A DNA stretch of 64,000 nucleotides. Source: Arthrobacter sp. 35W. Its GTDB lineage: Bacteria > Actinomycetota > Actinomycetes > Actinomycetales > Micrococcaceae. Positions 50,769 through 59,233 of the stretch are shown here, piece by piece; the first letter of the stretch is position 1, and every line of letters begins with the position of its first letter. The DNA is taken from positions 1,896,954-1,960,953 of the forward strand of contig NZ_KI519454.1 of the NCBI RefSeq assembly GCF_000482545.1, read 5' to 3'. Both the position numbers and the translations under genes were made by a program. The notes beneath the pieces were generated by a model. It was not told the DNA's origin. It saw only the letters and a program-made list of their open reading frames with translations, and did no database searches.

Positions 50769-51401
50769 CTACCGGGGGCAGCGCTGGTTGGCCTGCTCCA
50801 CTGCGGCGGCCATGCCCGCCTCGCCGGCGCGTCGGAGCCCGTCCACGACGCCGGCGATGTCGCCGTCGGGCCGGTTCTGGCTCAGCTTGGTCTTCGCCTC
50901 GATCCGGGTGATCACCAGTTCGACGCCGACGATGGCCCTCAGCTGCCCGGCAATGAAGCGCTCCGGCGCGTCCTCCACGGTCCAGGGGTGCTCCGCACCG
51001 GCTTCATGCAGGGCCGTCAGCGCCCTGACATGCCGGCCGAGCCACAATGGGTCGTCATGGATGGTGAGTGTCCCGTAGACGTGGGCGGTGGCGTAGTTCC
51101 AGGTCGGGACCACCCGCCCGTGCTCGGCCTTTGACGCGTACCAGGACGGCGAGATGTAGGCGTCGGGGCCTTGGATGATGGCCAACGATTCGCCAATGGA
51201 CGGCTCCATGCATTGTGCATTGTTCCGGGCGAGGTGGGCGTGAAGCGCGCCATGCTCGCCGATGGACGGATCGTAGACGAACGGCAGCAGCGTGGCGAGC
51301 AGACCCTGCGCCGTCGTCGTCACCAGATTGGCGGCACCGGGTGCGCGAAGCAGCTCCTGGATCGCCTCCGGGCCTGCGGCGAAGTGTTCAGGGGTGTACA
51401 T
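50769..51401 (-). CDS. PaiB-family FMN-binding protein
   Basis: 210 residues of the FMN-binding split-barrel family typified by Bacillus PaiB (negative regulator). YTPEHFAAGPEAIQELLRA opens the domain, then ATLLPFVYDPS, LHAHLARNNAQ and ISPSWYASKAEHGRVVPTWNYATAHVYG, the most conserved stretch, split over two strands. It may bind FMN or a related flavin; a regulatory role is only inferred from the family name. ATG 51401 follows AAGGAA. It is 28 nt after the EamA gene on the same strand, so both are probably one transcript. Confidence 0.88.
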   Translation of the reverse strand: MYTPEHFAAGPEAIQELLRAPGAANLVTTTAQGLLATLLPFVYDPSIGEHGALHAHLARNNAQCMEPSIGESLAIIQGPDAYISPSWYASKAEHGRVVPTWNYATAHVYGTLTIHDDPLWLGRHVRALTALHEAGAEHPWTVEDAPERFIAGQLRAIVGVELVITRIEAKTKLSQNRPDGDIAGVVDGLRRAGEAGMAAAVEQANQRCPR

Positions 51402-51429
51402 GGGGTGTTCCTTCGCTGGTTGATGGGTT

Positions 51430-52371
51430 TCACGGGTTGGTGGGCGGGCGTGGTGTGCCCAGCCGGACGCGGACGGCCGCCGCGGCGCAGAGGATGACGG
51501 CGAGGGCGCCAACGATAGTGGTCCACGTCAACGTCTCCCCGAGCAGGAGCCAGGCCCAGCAGAGGGTCAGAATGGGTTGGACGAGCTGGATCTGGCTGAC
51601 CTGTGCCATGGGGCCGATGGCCAGGCCGCGGTACCACGCAATGAAACCCAGGAACATGCTCACGACGCCGAGGTAGGCCAGGGCGGCCCACTGGACGGGC
51701 GTGCCCGACGGCGGCTGCTGGAGGATGGACACCGCGGCCAGGACCACCATCAGCGGGGACGCAAGGACAAGCGCCCACGACACGGTCTGCCACGCGCCGA
51801 GCTCCCGGGCCAGCAGCCCACCCTCGGCGTATCCGGTGGCCGCGGCCACCACGGCACCGAAGAGCAGCAGATCGGCCCAGCCCAGCTGGCCAAAGCCGCC
51901 GGACTGGAGCAGAGCGAAGCCAATGGCGGCCAGTGCACCCAGTATGCTGGCGGCCCAGAATCCTGCCGACGGACGCTCGCGCCCGCGCAGAACGGCCGCC
52001 GCAGCCGTCGCGGCGGGCAGCAGGGCGATCACGACGGCGCCATGGCTGGCCGGGGTGGAAGTCAGGGCAAAAGAGGTGAGAAGCGGGAAGCCGACGACGA
52101 TCCCGGCAGCGACCACTGCGAGCCGAATCCACTGGCGACCCTGGGGAAGACGCTGCCGGGTGAGGCTGAGGGCCAGCACGGCCAAAATCGCAGCCACAAC
52201 GGCGCGGGCGGAGCCGATGAACAGCGGCGACAGGCCGGCGACGGCGATCTTGGTGAACGGCACAGTGAAGGAAAAAGCCGCTACTCCGAGCAGCCCCCAC
52301 CAGAGGCCCGTTGCCGATCGGGGCGGTATCACTGGCCGAACCAGGACAGTAGCGCTACTATTGTCTCTCAT
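51430..52371 (-). CDS. EamA/DMT-family transporter
   Basis: 313 residues with ten hydrophobic helices in two EamA repeats (first repeat from GLWWGLLGVAAFSFTVPFTK; second from LGWADLLLFGAVVAAATGY; LLLGETLTWTTIVGALAVI near the end). Drug/metabolite exporter type; the substrate is unknown. ATG 52371 overlaps the start codon of the divergent MocR gene, and a TATCGT box lies 5 nt upstream, so the mRNA is probably leaderless. The frame open to 52581 runs through the regulator gene and is not used. Likely controlled by that MocR protein. Confidence 0.87.
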   Translation of the reverse strand: MRDNSSATVLVRPVIPPRSATGLWWGLLGVAAFSFTVPFTKIAVAGLSPLFIGSARAVVAAILAVLALSLTRQRLPQGRQWIRLAVVAAGIVVGFPLLTSFALTSTPASHGAVVIALLPAATAAAAVLRGRERPSAGFWAASILGALAAIGFALLQSGGFGQLGWADLLLFGAVVAAATGYAEGGLLARELGAWQTVSWALVLASPLMVVLAAVSILQQPPSGTPVQWAALAYLGVVSMFLGFIAWYRGLAIGPMAQVSQIQLVQPILTLCWAWLLLGETLTWTTIVGALAVILCAAAAVRVRLGTPRPPTNP

Positions 52372-52382
52372 GTATGACGATA
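52348..52382. promoter_or_regulatory. Overlapping divergent promoters with palindromic operator candidate
   Basis: The plus-strand ATG (52370-52372) and minus-strand ATG (52369-52371) share CATG. TACTAT (52356-52361) is 8 nt before the plus start; TATCGT (52377-52382, minus) is 5 nt before the minus start and lies within the MocR coding sequence. A perfect 12-bp palindrome AGTAGCGCTACT (52348-52359) overlaps TACTAT and could bind the MocR regulator. Confidence 0.5.
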
Positions 52383-53782
52383 GCAGTTCCCGCATTGTTG
52401 CGCGACTCAAGAAGTGGATGGACGGTGCCGCACCGGGCGCCAAGCTGCCCTCAACGCGGACCTTGGTTGCCGAGTTCCAGGCCAGTCCGGTCACGGTGCA
52501 AAAGGCGCTGCAGACACTCACTTCGCGGGGGTTGATCGAGAGCCGGCCCGGAGTGGGGACGTTTGTCAGGGCCACCCGCACGGCACGGCCGTCGGACTAC
52601 GGCTGGCAGAGTGCCGCCCTCGGATCATCACCGGCCCTGTTGTCGTCCAGATCCGCCACCATGCGCGGCGCATCGAACGAGGCCATCGCATTCCACTCCG
52701 GCTACCCGGACCGGGAGCTGCTGCCGGAGCGCCTCGTCCGTGCGGCGCTGGCCCGCGCAGCCCGGGGCGATGCAGCGCTGTCCCGGCCGCCGGCCGCGGG
52801 GCTTCCCGAACTGCAGTCCTGGTTTTCGCAGGAACTTGGCGCCGCCACGCCTGCCGGCATCAACCCGCCCACGCCCAGCGACGTCGTCGTGCTCCCCGGC
52901 AGCCAAAGCGGTCTCAGCTCCATCTTCAGCGCCTTGGTCGGCCGCGGGCAGCCGCTGCTCATCGAATCGCCCACCTATTGGGGTGCCATCCTCGCCGCGT
53001 CGCAGGCCGGCGTCCGGCTGGTTCCCGTGCCCAGCGGCCCCGAGGGGCCCGATCCGGAGGCGCTGGCCCGGGCCTTTTCCGACACCGGTGCACGGATGTT
53101 CTACGCACAGCCGCATTACGCCAATCCCACCGGGTCGCAATGGGCTCCGGGGCGGGGTGAGCAGATTCTGGACGTGGTGCGCAGCAATGGGGCGTTTCTG
53201 GTTGAGGACGACTGGGCCCACGACTTTGGCATCACCACCAGCCCCTCGCCCATCGCTGCACGGGACGATTCCGGCCACGTCATCTACATCCGTTCCCTGA
53301 CCAAGAGCGTCTCCCCCGCCATCCGCATTGCCGGCGTCATAGCCCGCGGGCCGGCGCGCGAACGCATCCTGGCGGACAGGAGTGCGGAGTCCATGTATGT
53401 GAGCGGCTTCCTCCAGGCTGCAGCCCTCGACGTCGTCACGCAGCCGGGCTGGCAGACGCACCTGCGCAGCCTCCGCCACCAGTTGCAATCCCGCCGCGAC
53501 CTCTTGGTGGCCAGCCTGCGGGAGCACGCGCCGGAAGCCCACATCGAACACATCCCCAAGGGTGGGCTGAACTTGTGGCTGCGCATGCCCGACGGAACGA
53601 ACCTTGCCAGGCTGACACGCGACTGCGAAGATGCCGGCGTCATCATCGCTGCCGGCACGGAATGGTTCCCTGCCGAACCCACCGGGCCGTTCATCCGGCT
53701 CAACTACTCGGGTGCGAACCCCGGCGCCTATCCCGAGGGTGCACGTGTGCTGGGCGCCGCGCTCAGGAACAACGGCGGCTAG
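52370..53782 (+). CDS. MocR/PdxR-type regulator (GntR winged helix + aminotransferase fold)
   Basis: 470 residues. The N-terminal GntR winged helix (KLPSTRTLVAEFQASPVTVQ, then LIESRPGVGTFV) is joined to a class I aminotransferase-like domain with VLPGSQSGLSSIFSAL, AQPHYANPTGSQW and the PLP lysine region IRSLTKSVSPAIRIAGVIA. Such proteins sense PLP or an amino compound and regulate vitamin B6, GABA or exporter genes. Divergent overlap with the EamA exporter makes that gene the likely target, together with the PaiB-like gene. The stop shares CTAG with the convergent DUF1990 gene. The frame open to 51701 is antisense to EamA and not coding. Confidence 0.9.
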   Translation: MYDDSSSRIVARLKKWMDGAAPGAKLPSTRTLVAEFQASPVTVQKALQTLTSRGLIESRPGVGTFVRATRTARPSDYGWQSAALGSSPALLSSRSATMRGASNEAIAFHSGYPDRELLPERLVRAALARAARGDAALSRPPAAGLPELQSWFSQELGAATPAGINPPTPSDVVVLPGSQSGLSSIFSALVGRGQPLLIESPTYWGAILAASQAGVRLVPVPSGPEGPDPEALARAFSDTGARMFYAQPHYANPTGSQWAPGRGEQILDVVRSNGAFLVEDDWAHDFGITTSPSPIAARDDSGHVIYIRSLTKSVSPAIRIAGVIARGPARERILADRSAESMYVSGFLQAAALDVVTQPGWQTHLRSLRHQLQSRRDLLVASLREHAPEAHIEHIPKGGLNLWLRMPDGTNLARLTRDCEDAGVIIAAGTEWFPAEPTGPFIRLNYSGANPGAYPEGARVLGAALRNNGG

Positions 53783-54264
53783 AGAGTTTCGCGGCGCAGA
53801 GCGCGCAGATACCGCCTGCGCACGATGAGCTGCGCGACGAGGAGAACTGGGTAGAGCGCACGCCATGGTTGCTGGGGCGCCGCTCGGGTGAGCGAGCGAA
53901 TGGTGAGGCGCACCTCCTCGCCGTCGCGGTGCACGATGAAGGCCTCTTCCCCACTGACAGGATGCCCCGGCAGGGTCTTGTAGGAGAATCCAACCCAATC
54001 CGGCTTCTCGATGACAGCCGTGACCTGGACGGGTTCAACGATAGCCACGCCGAACACGCGCACCGTGACAGTTGCCAGACCTCCCAGCGACACTGGACCG
54101 GCTGGCTCCACGGCGAAGCCACTCGCCGTTTTGACCCTCCACCGGAGAACCTCCCGCGCGGCACGGTCCCAGTCCGCGTCGCCGCTGCCCACGACCGCCG
54201 ACACCTCAGAACGGCGGTGGCTGCCGTCGCTTGCGGGCCAGGTTTGAAGATCCGGACTTGTCAT
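53779..54264 (-). CDS. DUF1990 family protein
   Basis: 161 residues, soluble, matching the DUF1990 pattern: DWDRAAREVLRWRVKTASGF in the first half, VFGVAIVEPVQVTAVIEKPD, GFSYKTLPGHPVSGEEAFIV, and a C-terminal hydrophobic/basic helix (ALYPVLLVAQLIVRRRYLRAL). No enzymatic motif is evident; family function unknown to me. ATG 54264 has AGGGG 7 nt upstream. The open frame to 54360 runs into a palindromic repeat and is discarded. The end overlaps the MocR stop in a shared CTAG. Confidence 0.85.
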   Translation of the reverse strand: MTSPDLQTWPASDGSHRRSEVSAVVGSGDADWDRAAREVLRWRVKTASGFAVEPAGPVSLGGLATVTVRVFGVAIVEPVQVTAVIEKPDWVGFSYKTLPGHPVSGEEAFIVHRDGEEVRLTIRSLTRAAPQQPWRALYPVLLVAQLIVRRRYLRALRRETL

Positions 54265-54335
54265 GCGCCATCCCCTATCGCCGCCCGTCGGCTCTTTGCT
54301 GATGTGGGGCGTTCCAGATGCAGTCTCGCAGAAAT

Positions 54336-54393
54336 GAACACATTTGCCGCCTATGAACATGCGCGCCGATGTTCCTTGGCGGCAATCATGTTC
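54336..54393. repeat. Palindromic repeat family B, copy 2
   Basis: Imperfect 25-bp inverted repeat (54336-54360 / 54369-54393; 20 of 25 paired), 8-nt loop GCGCGCCG. Arms share ATTGCCGCC..GGAACAT with the 50676 element. It lies in the divergent gap between the DUF1990 and lipoprotein genes, so here it cannot be a simple 3' terminator. Confidence 0.75.
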
Positions 54394-54438
54394 GTTGTCG
54401 GGTAGCCTCTGAGAATCGACAGCTTTGGGGGCAATGTC

Positions 54439-54885
54439 ATGACAATGAAGTCAATCCAACTATTCACCACTGCGCTGTGCGCAGTACTGCTTCTGGGCGG
54501 CTGCTCGGGGCAGGTGGGCCTGAAAGCCCTGGACCGTGCGCCGACGGCGGAGGACGTGCTGCCGGCAGGAGTTGCCTTTCCGGAAGGTCCGCAGAGTCCG
54601 AATCCGGACAGCGTGCGGCTGCTCGCCGCGAACGACGGCGTCCAGTACTACGCCGCAGAGAACGACGACGCGACGGTCGCCTGCATCGCCGTCGTTCCTC
54701 CTGGCGATATGCCACCGTGGATTGTCGGCTGTGGGTCGTCGAACAGCTCTGGCCAGATCATTGAGGTTGGCGGGCCGGGCGGACGATGGTCCGCCACCTT
54801 GGTGCGGGACGATTACGACACCCGGAAGCTGGAATCGTCCGGGTGGACAAGGCTCACCGACAACCTCCTCATCACCGGTTCGTAG
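54439..54885 (+). CDS. Putative secreted lipoprotein
   Basis: 148 residues with a lipoprotein signal peptide: short basic N-terminus, hydrophobic core LFTTALCAVLL and lipobox LLGGC near residue 22, then a soluble extracytoplasmic part with two further cysteines (VACIAVV, IVGCGSS) that could pair. No recognised domain; only 148 residues, without homologue known to me. Starts at ATG 54439 or 54445 after a run of G. Divergent from DUF1990 and convergent with the reductase gene. Confidence 0.72.
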   Translation: MTMKSIQLFTTALCAVLLLGGCSGQVGLKALDRAPTAEDVLPAGVAFPEGPQSPNPDSVRLLAANDGVQYYAAENDDATVACIAVVPPGDMPPWIVGCGSSNSSGQIIEVGGPGGRWSATLVRDDYDTRKLESSGWTRLTDNLLITGS

Positions 54886-54917
54886 GGGCTGTTGACGGTA
54901 GAGGGCGGCGGCCGCGG

Positions 54918-55499
54918 TCAGTGCTGGACGCGGTAGCGGATGTGGGTGGCCACTGGAGTGTCGAGCACCCTGATGATCTCCAACTCGATATGGGACGGCA
55001 GGATGTCGAACAGCCGGCGGCCCTGGCCAAACAAGACAGGGATCTGGTGGATCTGCAGTTCGTCCAGGACGCCTGCTTCAAGCGCGCGCTGCGCCGTGTA
55101 GGCCCCATGCACCATCACATCCCGGCCCCCGGCCGCCGCCTTGGCCTGCGCCATTGCCTTTTCAATGCCGTCCAGCACGTAGGTCACCATGGGGTACCTC
55201 GCCACCGAGGGGCCGGGCGGCCGATGGCTGGGCACCACGATCGGCACACCGTGGTGGTCGCCCTTCCAGTGGTCCACCTGCTCGACGGTACGCCGGCCCG
55301 CCAACACGGCGCCGGTGGCAAGTATCTCGTCCCACAACACCCCGGCCGGTCCATCGGGGCGGACAAACTCACCCTCGGCATTGTGGAACCACTCATGCAG
55401 CCGGTCAAAGCCGTCGCCGCCGGGATGCTCGGGTCCGTCATTCGGGCCCGCTATGTACCCGTCGAGGGACATTGACATGTAGAGCACCGATGAAGACAT
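54918..55499 (-). CDS. Dihydrofolate-reductase-fold (RibD C-terminal) protein
   Basis: 193 residues of the RibD-C/DHFR-like family. VLYMSMSLDGYIAGPND is the N-terminal strand with the nucleotide-proximal turn; AGVLWDEILATGAVLAGRRTVEQ, DVMVHGAYTAQRALEAG and LDELQIHQIPVLFGQGRRLFD are the standard family signatures. Likely an NADPH-dependent reductase; substrate unknown and not a folate enzyme by necessity. ATG 55499 with AGGGG 7 nt before it; the frame open to 55556 is longer than relatives. Confidence 0.87.
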   Translation of the reverse strand: MSSSVLYMSMSLDGYIAGPNDGPEHPGGDGFDRLHEWFHNAEGEFVRPDGPAGVLWDEILATGAVLAGRRTVEQVDHWKGDHHGVPIVVPSHRPPGPSVARYPMVTYVLDGIEKAMAQAKAAAGGRDVMVHGAYTAQRALEAGVLDELQIHQIPVLFGQGRRLFDILPSHIELEIIRVLDTPVATHIRYRVQH

Positions 55500-55608
55500 C
55501 TCCCAGCCCCTTGTCCTAGATATCCCCACGCTAGATCCAGCCGGTTGTGTGCGCAATGCTCCTGGGACCCGTGGGTGTCCCTGGGGCTATCAATGGCAGG
55601 ATTGTCGA

Positions 55609-56448
55609 ATGCCCGATGGATTGACGGAAGTACAAAAGAACCTGCTCGATTCCTGGCTGGGGGAATTTTCCACTGTGCACGACCATTCCTGGCCGTTGCA
55701 AGACACCACCGTGCTCCACATACGCACATCCACCGGCGAGGACTTCATCGTCAAGGCCAGCGTGACGAGCCACCACATCCGGCGGGAAATCACCGCGCAT
55801 GCAAGAGGGTTCACCGGCCTCTATGGACGGGTTCCCGTGCTGGTCCATGCTTCGACGGAGGCCAAACTCCTGGTGACGGAGTTCCTCCCGGGCAGCCTTG
55901 TTGAAGGCACGACGGCGGAGGGTGCGCCCGAAACGTACCGCCAGGCAGGCGCGCTGCTGGGCAGGATCCACAAGCCGGCAGGGGTTTCACGGGACTATGC
56001 CACGGCCCTGGCCATCAAGACGCAGTCCGCGGTGGACCGCGCCCAAGGGTTGGTGCCGGAAGACTGGCGAGTCCGCCTGGCTGCAGAGCTGGAGGCGCTG
56101 AACCCTGGGCCGGTCCAGCTGGCCACGACCCACGGCGACTACCAGCCGCGCAACTGGCTGCAGGAGGACGGCACCATCAAGGTCATCGACTTTGGCCGGG
56201 CGGATGCCCGGCCGTGGGTGCACGACCTCGTCAGGCTCACCCACCAGCAATTCGTCGAACGCCCGGATCTGGAGGATGCCTTCTACGCCGGGTTGGGAAT
56301 GAAAGTAGAAGCCCCGGACGAGGACATTTGGCGTCTGGAAAATCTGAACCAGGCCATATCAACGGTTGTGTGGGGCCACCAGATTGGCGACGCCGCGTTT
56401 GAACGTTCCGGTGTGGGGATGGTCGAGCGGGTGCTGTCCGGCCTCTAG
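55609..56448 (+). CDS. Phosphotransferase, aminoglycoside/choline kinase fold
   Basis: 279 residues of the APH/ChoK kinase-like superfamily. The catalytic loop is TTHGDYQPRNWLQEDG (H-G-D-x-x-x-x-N near 187) and the metal-binding DFG-like site VIDFGRADARPWVHDL. The N-lobe contains DFIVKASVTSHHIRREITAH, with Lys and Glu for ATP. Relatives phosphorylate small alcohols or antibiotics; no resistance claim is justified. ATG 55609 follows AGGA by 7 nt. Its stop overlaps the convergent GNAT gene in CTAG. Confidence 0.86.
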   Translation: MPDGLTEVQKNLLDSWLGEFSTVHDHSWPLQDTTVLHIRTSTGEDFIVKASVTSHHIRREITAHARGFTGLYGRVPVLVHASTEAKLLVTEFLPGSLVEGTTAEGAPETYRQAGALLGRIHKPAGVSRDYATALAIKTQSAVDRAQGLVPEDWRVRLAAELEALNPGPVQLATTHGDYQPRNWLQEDGTIKVIDFGRADARPWVHDLVRLTHQQFVERPDLEDAFYAGLGMKVEAPDEDIWRLENLNQAISTVVWGHQIGDAAFERSGVGMVERVLSGL

Positions 56449-56948
56449 CCCGACCCCGGCGCGGCTGCCTTGGACCCGCTGGCAGGTGGCGTCACGAGCT
56501 GCATCACCAGAACAAGCGTCGGGCCATCCCAGTCGATTCGATCAAACTCCTGCAGAGGCAGAAAGCCCATCCGCCGGTAGAAGGCCCTGGTCTGCTCGTA
56601 GGCAGCATTTTCGAACGACGATCCCACGGTGTGCACTTGGAGCAGACTGCAGCCCTCGGCCCTCAGGGTCTCCGAAACAGCGTGGACAAGAGCGGCGCCA
56701 ACTCCGGAGCCGCGGTGGCCGGCCCCAACGGCTATCAATGCCAACTCCGCCGATTCCGGGAAATGCCTCTCCACCAGCGCCACTCCAACGACGTCGCCGT
56801 CCAGCACCGCGAGGAAGCAGTCCCGCCGGACCACGCTCGCAACATAGCCGGCGATGGCGTCGTCGATGCCGAACCACTCGGGCAGTGACTTCAGGACCTG
56901 GTCGACGGCGTCGGGGTCACGACGGCGCTGGACCTCAACGACAGTCAT
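56445..56948 (-). CDS. GNAT-family N-acetyltransferase
   Basis: 167 residues with the single-domain GNAT fold: LALIAVGAGHRGSGVGAALV holds the acetyl-CoA pyrophosphate loop (R-G-S-G-V-G), and ENAAYEQTRAFYRRMGFLPL is motif B. VVEVQRRRDPDAVDQVL is the N-terminal strand-helix. Substrate unknown. The ATG (56948-56946) follows the stop of the decayed RNA ligase without spacing (TAGATG), so it was once coupled to that gene. C-terminal Ser/Gly/Ala-rich tail. Confidence 0.85.
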   Translation of the reverse strand: MTVVEVQRRRDPDAVDQVLKSLPEWFGIDDAIAGYVASVVRRDCFLAVLDGDVVGVALVERHFPESAELALIAVGAGHRGSGVGAALVHAVSETLRAEGCSLLQVHTVGSSFENAAYEQTRAFYRRMGFLPLQEFDRIDWDGPTLVLVMQLVTPPASGSKAAAPGSG

Positions 56949-57405
56949 CTACCGGATGGACCTGGCCACGTCCAGGGACATGGCCTCCCGATGTTCGACG
57001 CCGCCCTGGTACCAAACGAATTCGAGCTCGGCTGCGGCGTCGGTGGGACCATCCGCGAGCTCCTGCGAATGACGTTCCCGAGCGGCCTCCCACTCGTCGT
57101 CGGGGAGCCCGCTGCAGTAGACGATCGACATGTGGAAGATCCAGTCATCGAGGCTGAGCTCGCCAATGCGGCGGTAGTCGCCTTGATCGAGCATCGCCGT
57201 GAGATCGGCATAGGTGTCCACAAGCGACGGCGTGCGAGCGAGCCGGGCAATCAGGATCTTGAACGGCGCCGGGCAGCGTTGACAGCGCTCTGGCCTGCCC
57301 GTCTTCGCAGGCCCTCATCACCGAACCCGACGGGCGGAGCACCAGGTACTTCTGCCCTTCAAGGGAGGCGAGCTGGTTCGGAGCGACCATGAATGGGCGC
57401 GGCAA
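56949..57405 (-). pseudogene. 2'-5' RNA ligase/LigT-like gene with internal deletion and frameshift
   Basis: Two pieces in different frames. The 5' piece (TTG 57405, GGAGG upstream) encodes RPFMVAPNQLASLEGQKYLV and ALSTLPG; about 40 codons later the matching continuation KILIARLARTPSLVDTYADL is one base out of frame and leads to FHMSIVY and EFVWYQGGVEHRE at the C-terminus. Related proteins carry, as I recall, about 45 residues between these parts including the first HxT catalytic motif, which is absent here. The junction lies near 57262. Only the second motif (FHMS) remains. Confidence 0.65.
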
Positions 57406-57512
57406 CGTTCCTCCTGACGACGACAATGGACTCCGATGCTAGCAATGCTTCACCGGCCCCACCGCCCGTGTGACAGGGGGCTGAGACAATCGCATGCGGG
57501 CGGCCTCTCCCC

Positions 57513-58154
57513 CTACAGACTCCGGACCGCCCGCACCACCACATCATGCATCACGGCGATGCCGCCGTCGGCGTCCGAAACCTGCCGCGGCCGCGACTCG
57601 GCCACCTCGACGGCCAAGGACTCCCCCGCGATGGCGGAGACAACTTCGTCGACGTCGAACATCACGTGTCGAAGGTGGGCCCGGTGTCCACCCTCCTCGA
57701 CGTCGACGACGTCGTGGCCGACGATCAGCAGGGTGCCGCCCGGCGCGACGGCCGCCGCGAGGGAGCGGAACAGCTCGGTCCGCGTTGGCAGCGGCAGGTG
57801 CATGAACTGCGCCGACACCAGATCGTAGGACAGTGGCTCCGGCCCCCATACTGTGAGATCGCGCTGCTGCCAGTCGATGCGGTCGGCGGCAGCCAAGTCG
57901 ACTGCTTCGGCACGGGCCCGCGCCTTCTGCAGTGCATTCTCGGCAATGTCTATCCCCATGACATGCCACCCTCCTAGAGCGAGCCAGATGGCATCGCCCC
58001 CCTCGCCGCTCCCGATGTCCAGGGCCCGGCCAGGTGCCAGGGCAGCGGCCTCGGCAACCAATACGGGATTCGGGTTTCCGCTCCACGTGTGCCCGGGGGC
58101 GGCATAGCGGTCCTCCCAGTAGTTGCGCCCAAACGGCTGTTCCTGGGCTTTCAT
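57513..58154 (-). CDS. Class I SAM-dependent methyltransferase
   Basis: 213 residues of the Rossmann methyltransferase type. RALDIGSGEGGDAIWLAL is motif I, VMGIDIAENALQKARARAE motif II, DLVSAQFMHLPLPTRTEL motif III-like and APGGTLLIVGHDVVD motif V. N-terminus has YWEDRYAAPGHTWSGNPNP, as in TehB-like and thiol/oxyanion methyltransferases; the substrate is not determinable. The ATG overlaps the stop of the upstream oxidoreductase gene by one base (TGATG), so the two are coupled. Confidence 0.9.
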   Translation of the reverse strand: MKAQEQPFGRNYWEDRYAAPGHTWSGNPNPVLVAEAAALAPGRALDIGSGEGGDAIWLALGGWHVMGIDIAENALQKARARAEAVDLAAADRIDWQQRDLTVWGPEPLSYDLVSAQFMHLPLPTRTELFRSLAAAVAPGGTLLIVGHDVVDVEEGGHRAHLRHVMFDVDEVVSAIAGESLAVEVAESRPRQVSDADGGIAVMHDVVVRAVRSL

Positions 58155-59188
58155 CAGCGCACCTCCGCGAGTCCGTGGCGGCGGGCGGCCACGGCAGCGG
58201 CCGTTTCCTCTGCAATGAGGTCCGCATTGACGGCCGCGCCAACCCATACGCCGGAGGCGGCGGCTGTGACCACCTGCATCTTCATATCGCCCACGTTACC
58301 GGCCACCCACACGCCCGGCACGGCGGTCGCCCCGGTGGCAGGGTCATTGGGCACAGTCAGGCCGAACCCCGAGGGGTGCGCCTCGGCAGTGATCCCCAGC
58401 CCGGCGAGCACGTCGGCATTCGATTTCACCGGCGCACCCACAGCCAGCGCGTCGACGGGCACTGTGGATCCGGATGCGAGCACCACTCCGGTGAGCCTGT
58501 CGTCATCCACCCGAAGCCCGGCTACGGGCCCGGACACCACCGCAATGCCGCGGGCGGCGAGCTCCTCCAACTGCTCGGGAGTCGGCTCCGGCCCGCTGTG
58601 CAGGAACAGCGTGACATTGCCGCTCCACTGGCGGAAGAGCTGCGCCTGGTGCATTGCCATGGCCGATGTCGCCAAGACGCCGATGGCCTGGTCCCGGATC
58701 TCCCAGCCGTGGCAGTACGGGCAGTGCACGACGTCGCGTCCCCACCGCTCGGCGAGGCCGGGGATGGCCGGCAGCTCGTCCGTGAGCCCGGTGGCGATAA
58801 CGAGGCGCCGAGCGAGGACCTCCCGGCTGCGGCCGTCGTCGGTAATGAGTGTGGCAGCGAAACGAGCCGCACCGCCGTCGTCGGGCAGGGCCCGGGCGGC
58901 CGAAACGGTGCCCGAAAGAATGTCGCCGCCGTACGACTCGACCTCGGCACGGCCAAGCCTGGTGAGCTCGAGGGGCGGTATGCCGTCGCGGGTCAGGAAG
59001 CCGTGCACGCCCGCCGCCGGAGCGTTGCGGGGCTCGCCGGCATCGACAACGAGCACATCGCGGCGGGCCCGTGCAAGGGTGAGGGCGGCGCTCAGGCCGG
59101 CAGCTCCACCGCCGACCACCAGTACGTCGAGCACACGGTCCGGATCGCGGTGCGGATGGGTGGGGGCAGTGTTCTGGTCATTTGTCAT
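58154..59188 (-). CDS. Thioredoxin-reductase-like FAD/NAD(P) oxidoreductase
   Basis: 344 residues. The FAD-binding GGGAAGLSAALTLARARRD follows a ~22-residue leader; the redox pair is CPYC at 156-159; the NADPH-site consensus is relaxed (LATSAMAMHQAQLFRQW in place of GGGDSA-type). VWVAGNVGDMKMQVVTAAA is the C-terminal FAD motif. Close to the low-Mr TrxB-like ferredoxin/flavin family without a partner thioredoxin in the window. GGAGG 9 nt before ATG 59188. Operon with the methyltransferase and divergent from an XRE-cupin regulator that likely controls it. Confidence 0.9.
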   Translation of the reverse strand: MTNDQNTAPTHPHRDPDRVLDVLVVGGGAAGLSAALTLARARRDVLVVDAGEPRNAPAAGVHGFLTRDGIPPLELTRLGRAEVESYGGDILSGTVSAARALPDDGGAARFAATLITDDGRSREVLARRLVIATGLTDELPAIPGLAERWGRDVVHCPYCHGWEIRDQAIGVLATSAMAMHQAQLFRQWSGNVTLFLHSGPEPTPEQLEELAARGIAVVSGPVAGLRVDDDRLTGVVLASGSTVPVDALAVGAPVKSNADVLAGLGITAEAHPSGFGLTVPNDPATGATAVPGVWVAGNVGDMKMQVVTAAASGVWVGAAVNADLIAEETAAAVAARRHGLAEVR

Positions 59189-59233
59189 GGGTTGTGACCT
59201 CCTGCTTCGATTCTGATCCCGGCCATCCGCGGT

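Noticed and set aside
51701-52369. Upstream extension of the MocR frame
   Set aside because: Runs antisense through the EamA transporter gene; the winged helix begins at ATG 52370.
54265-54360. N-terminal extension of the DUF1990 gene
   Set aside because: The added residues are the translation of palindromic repeat B; ATG 54264 has the good RBS.
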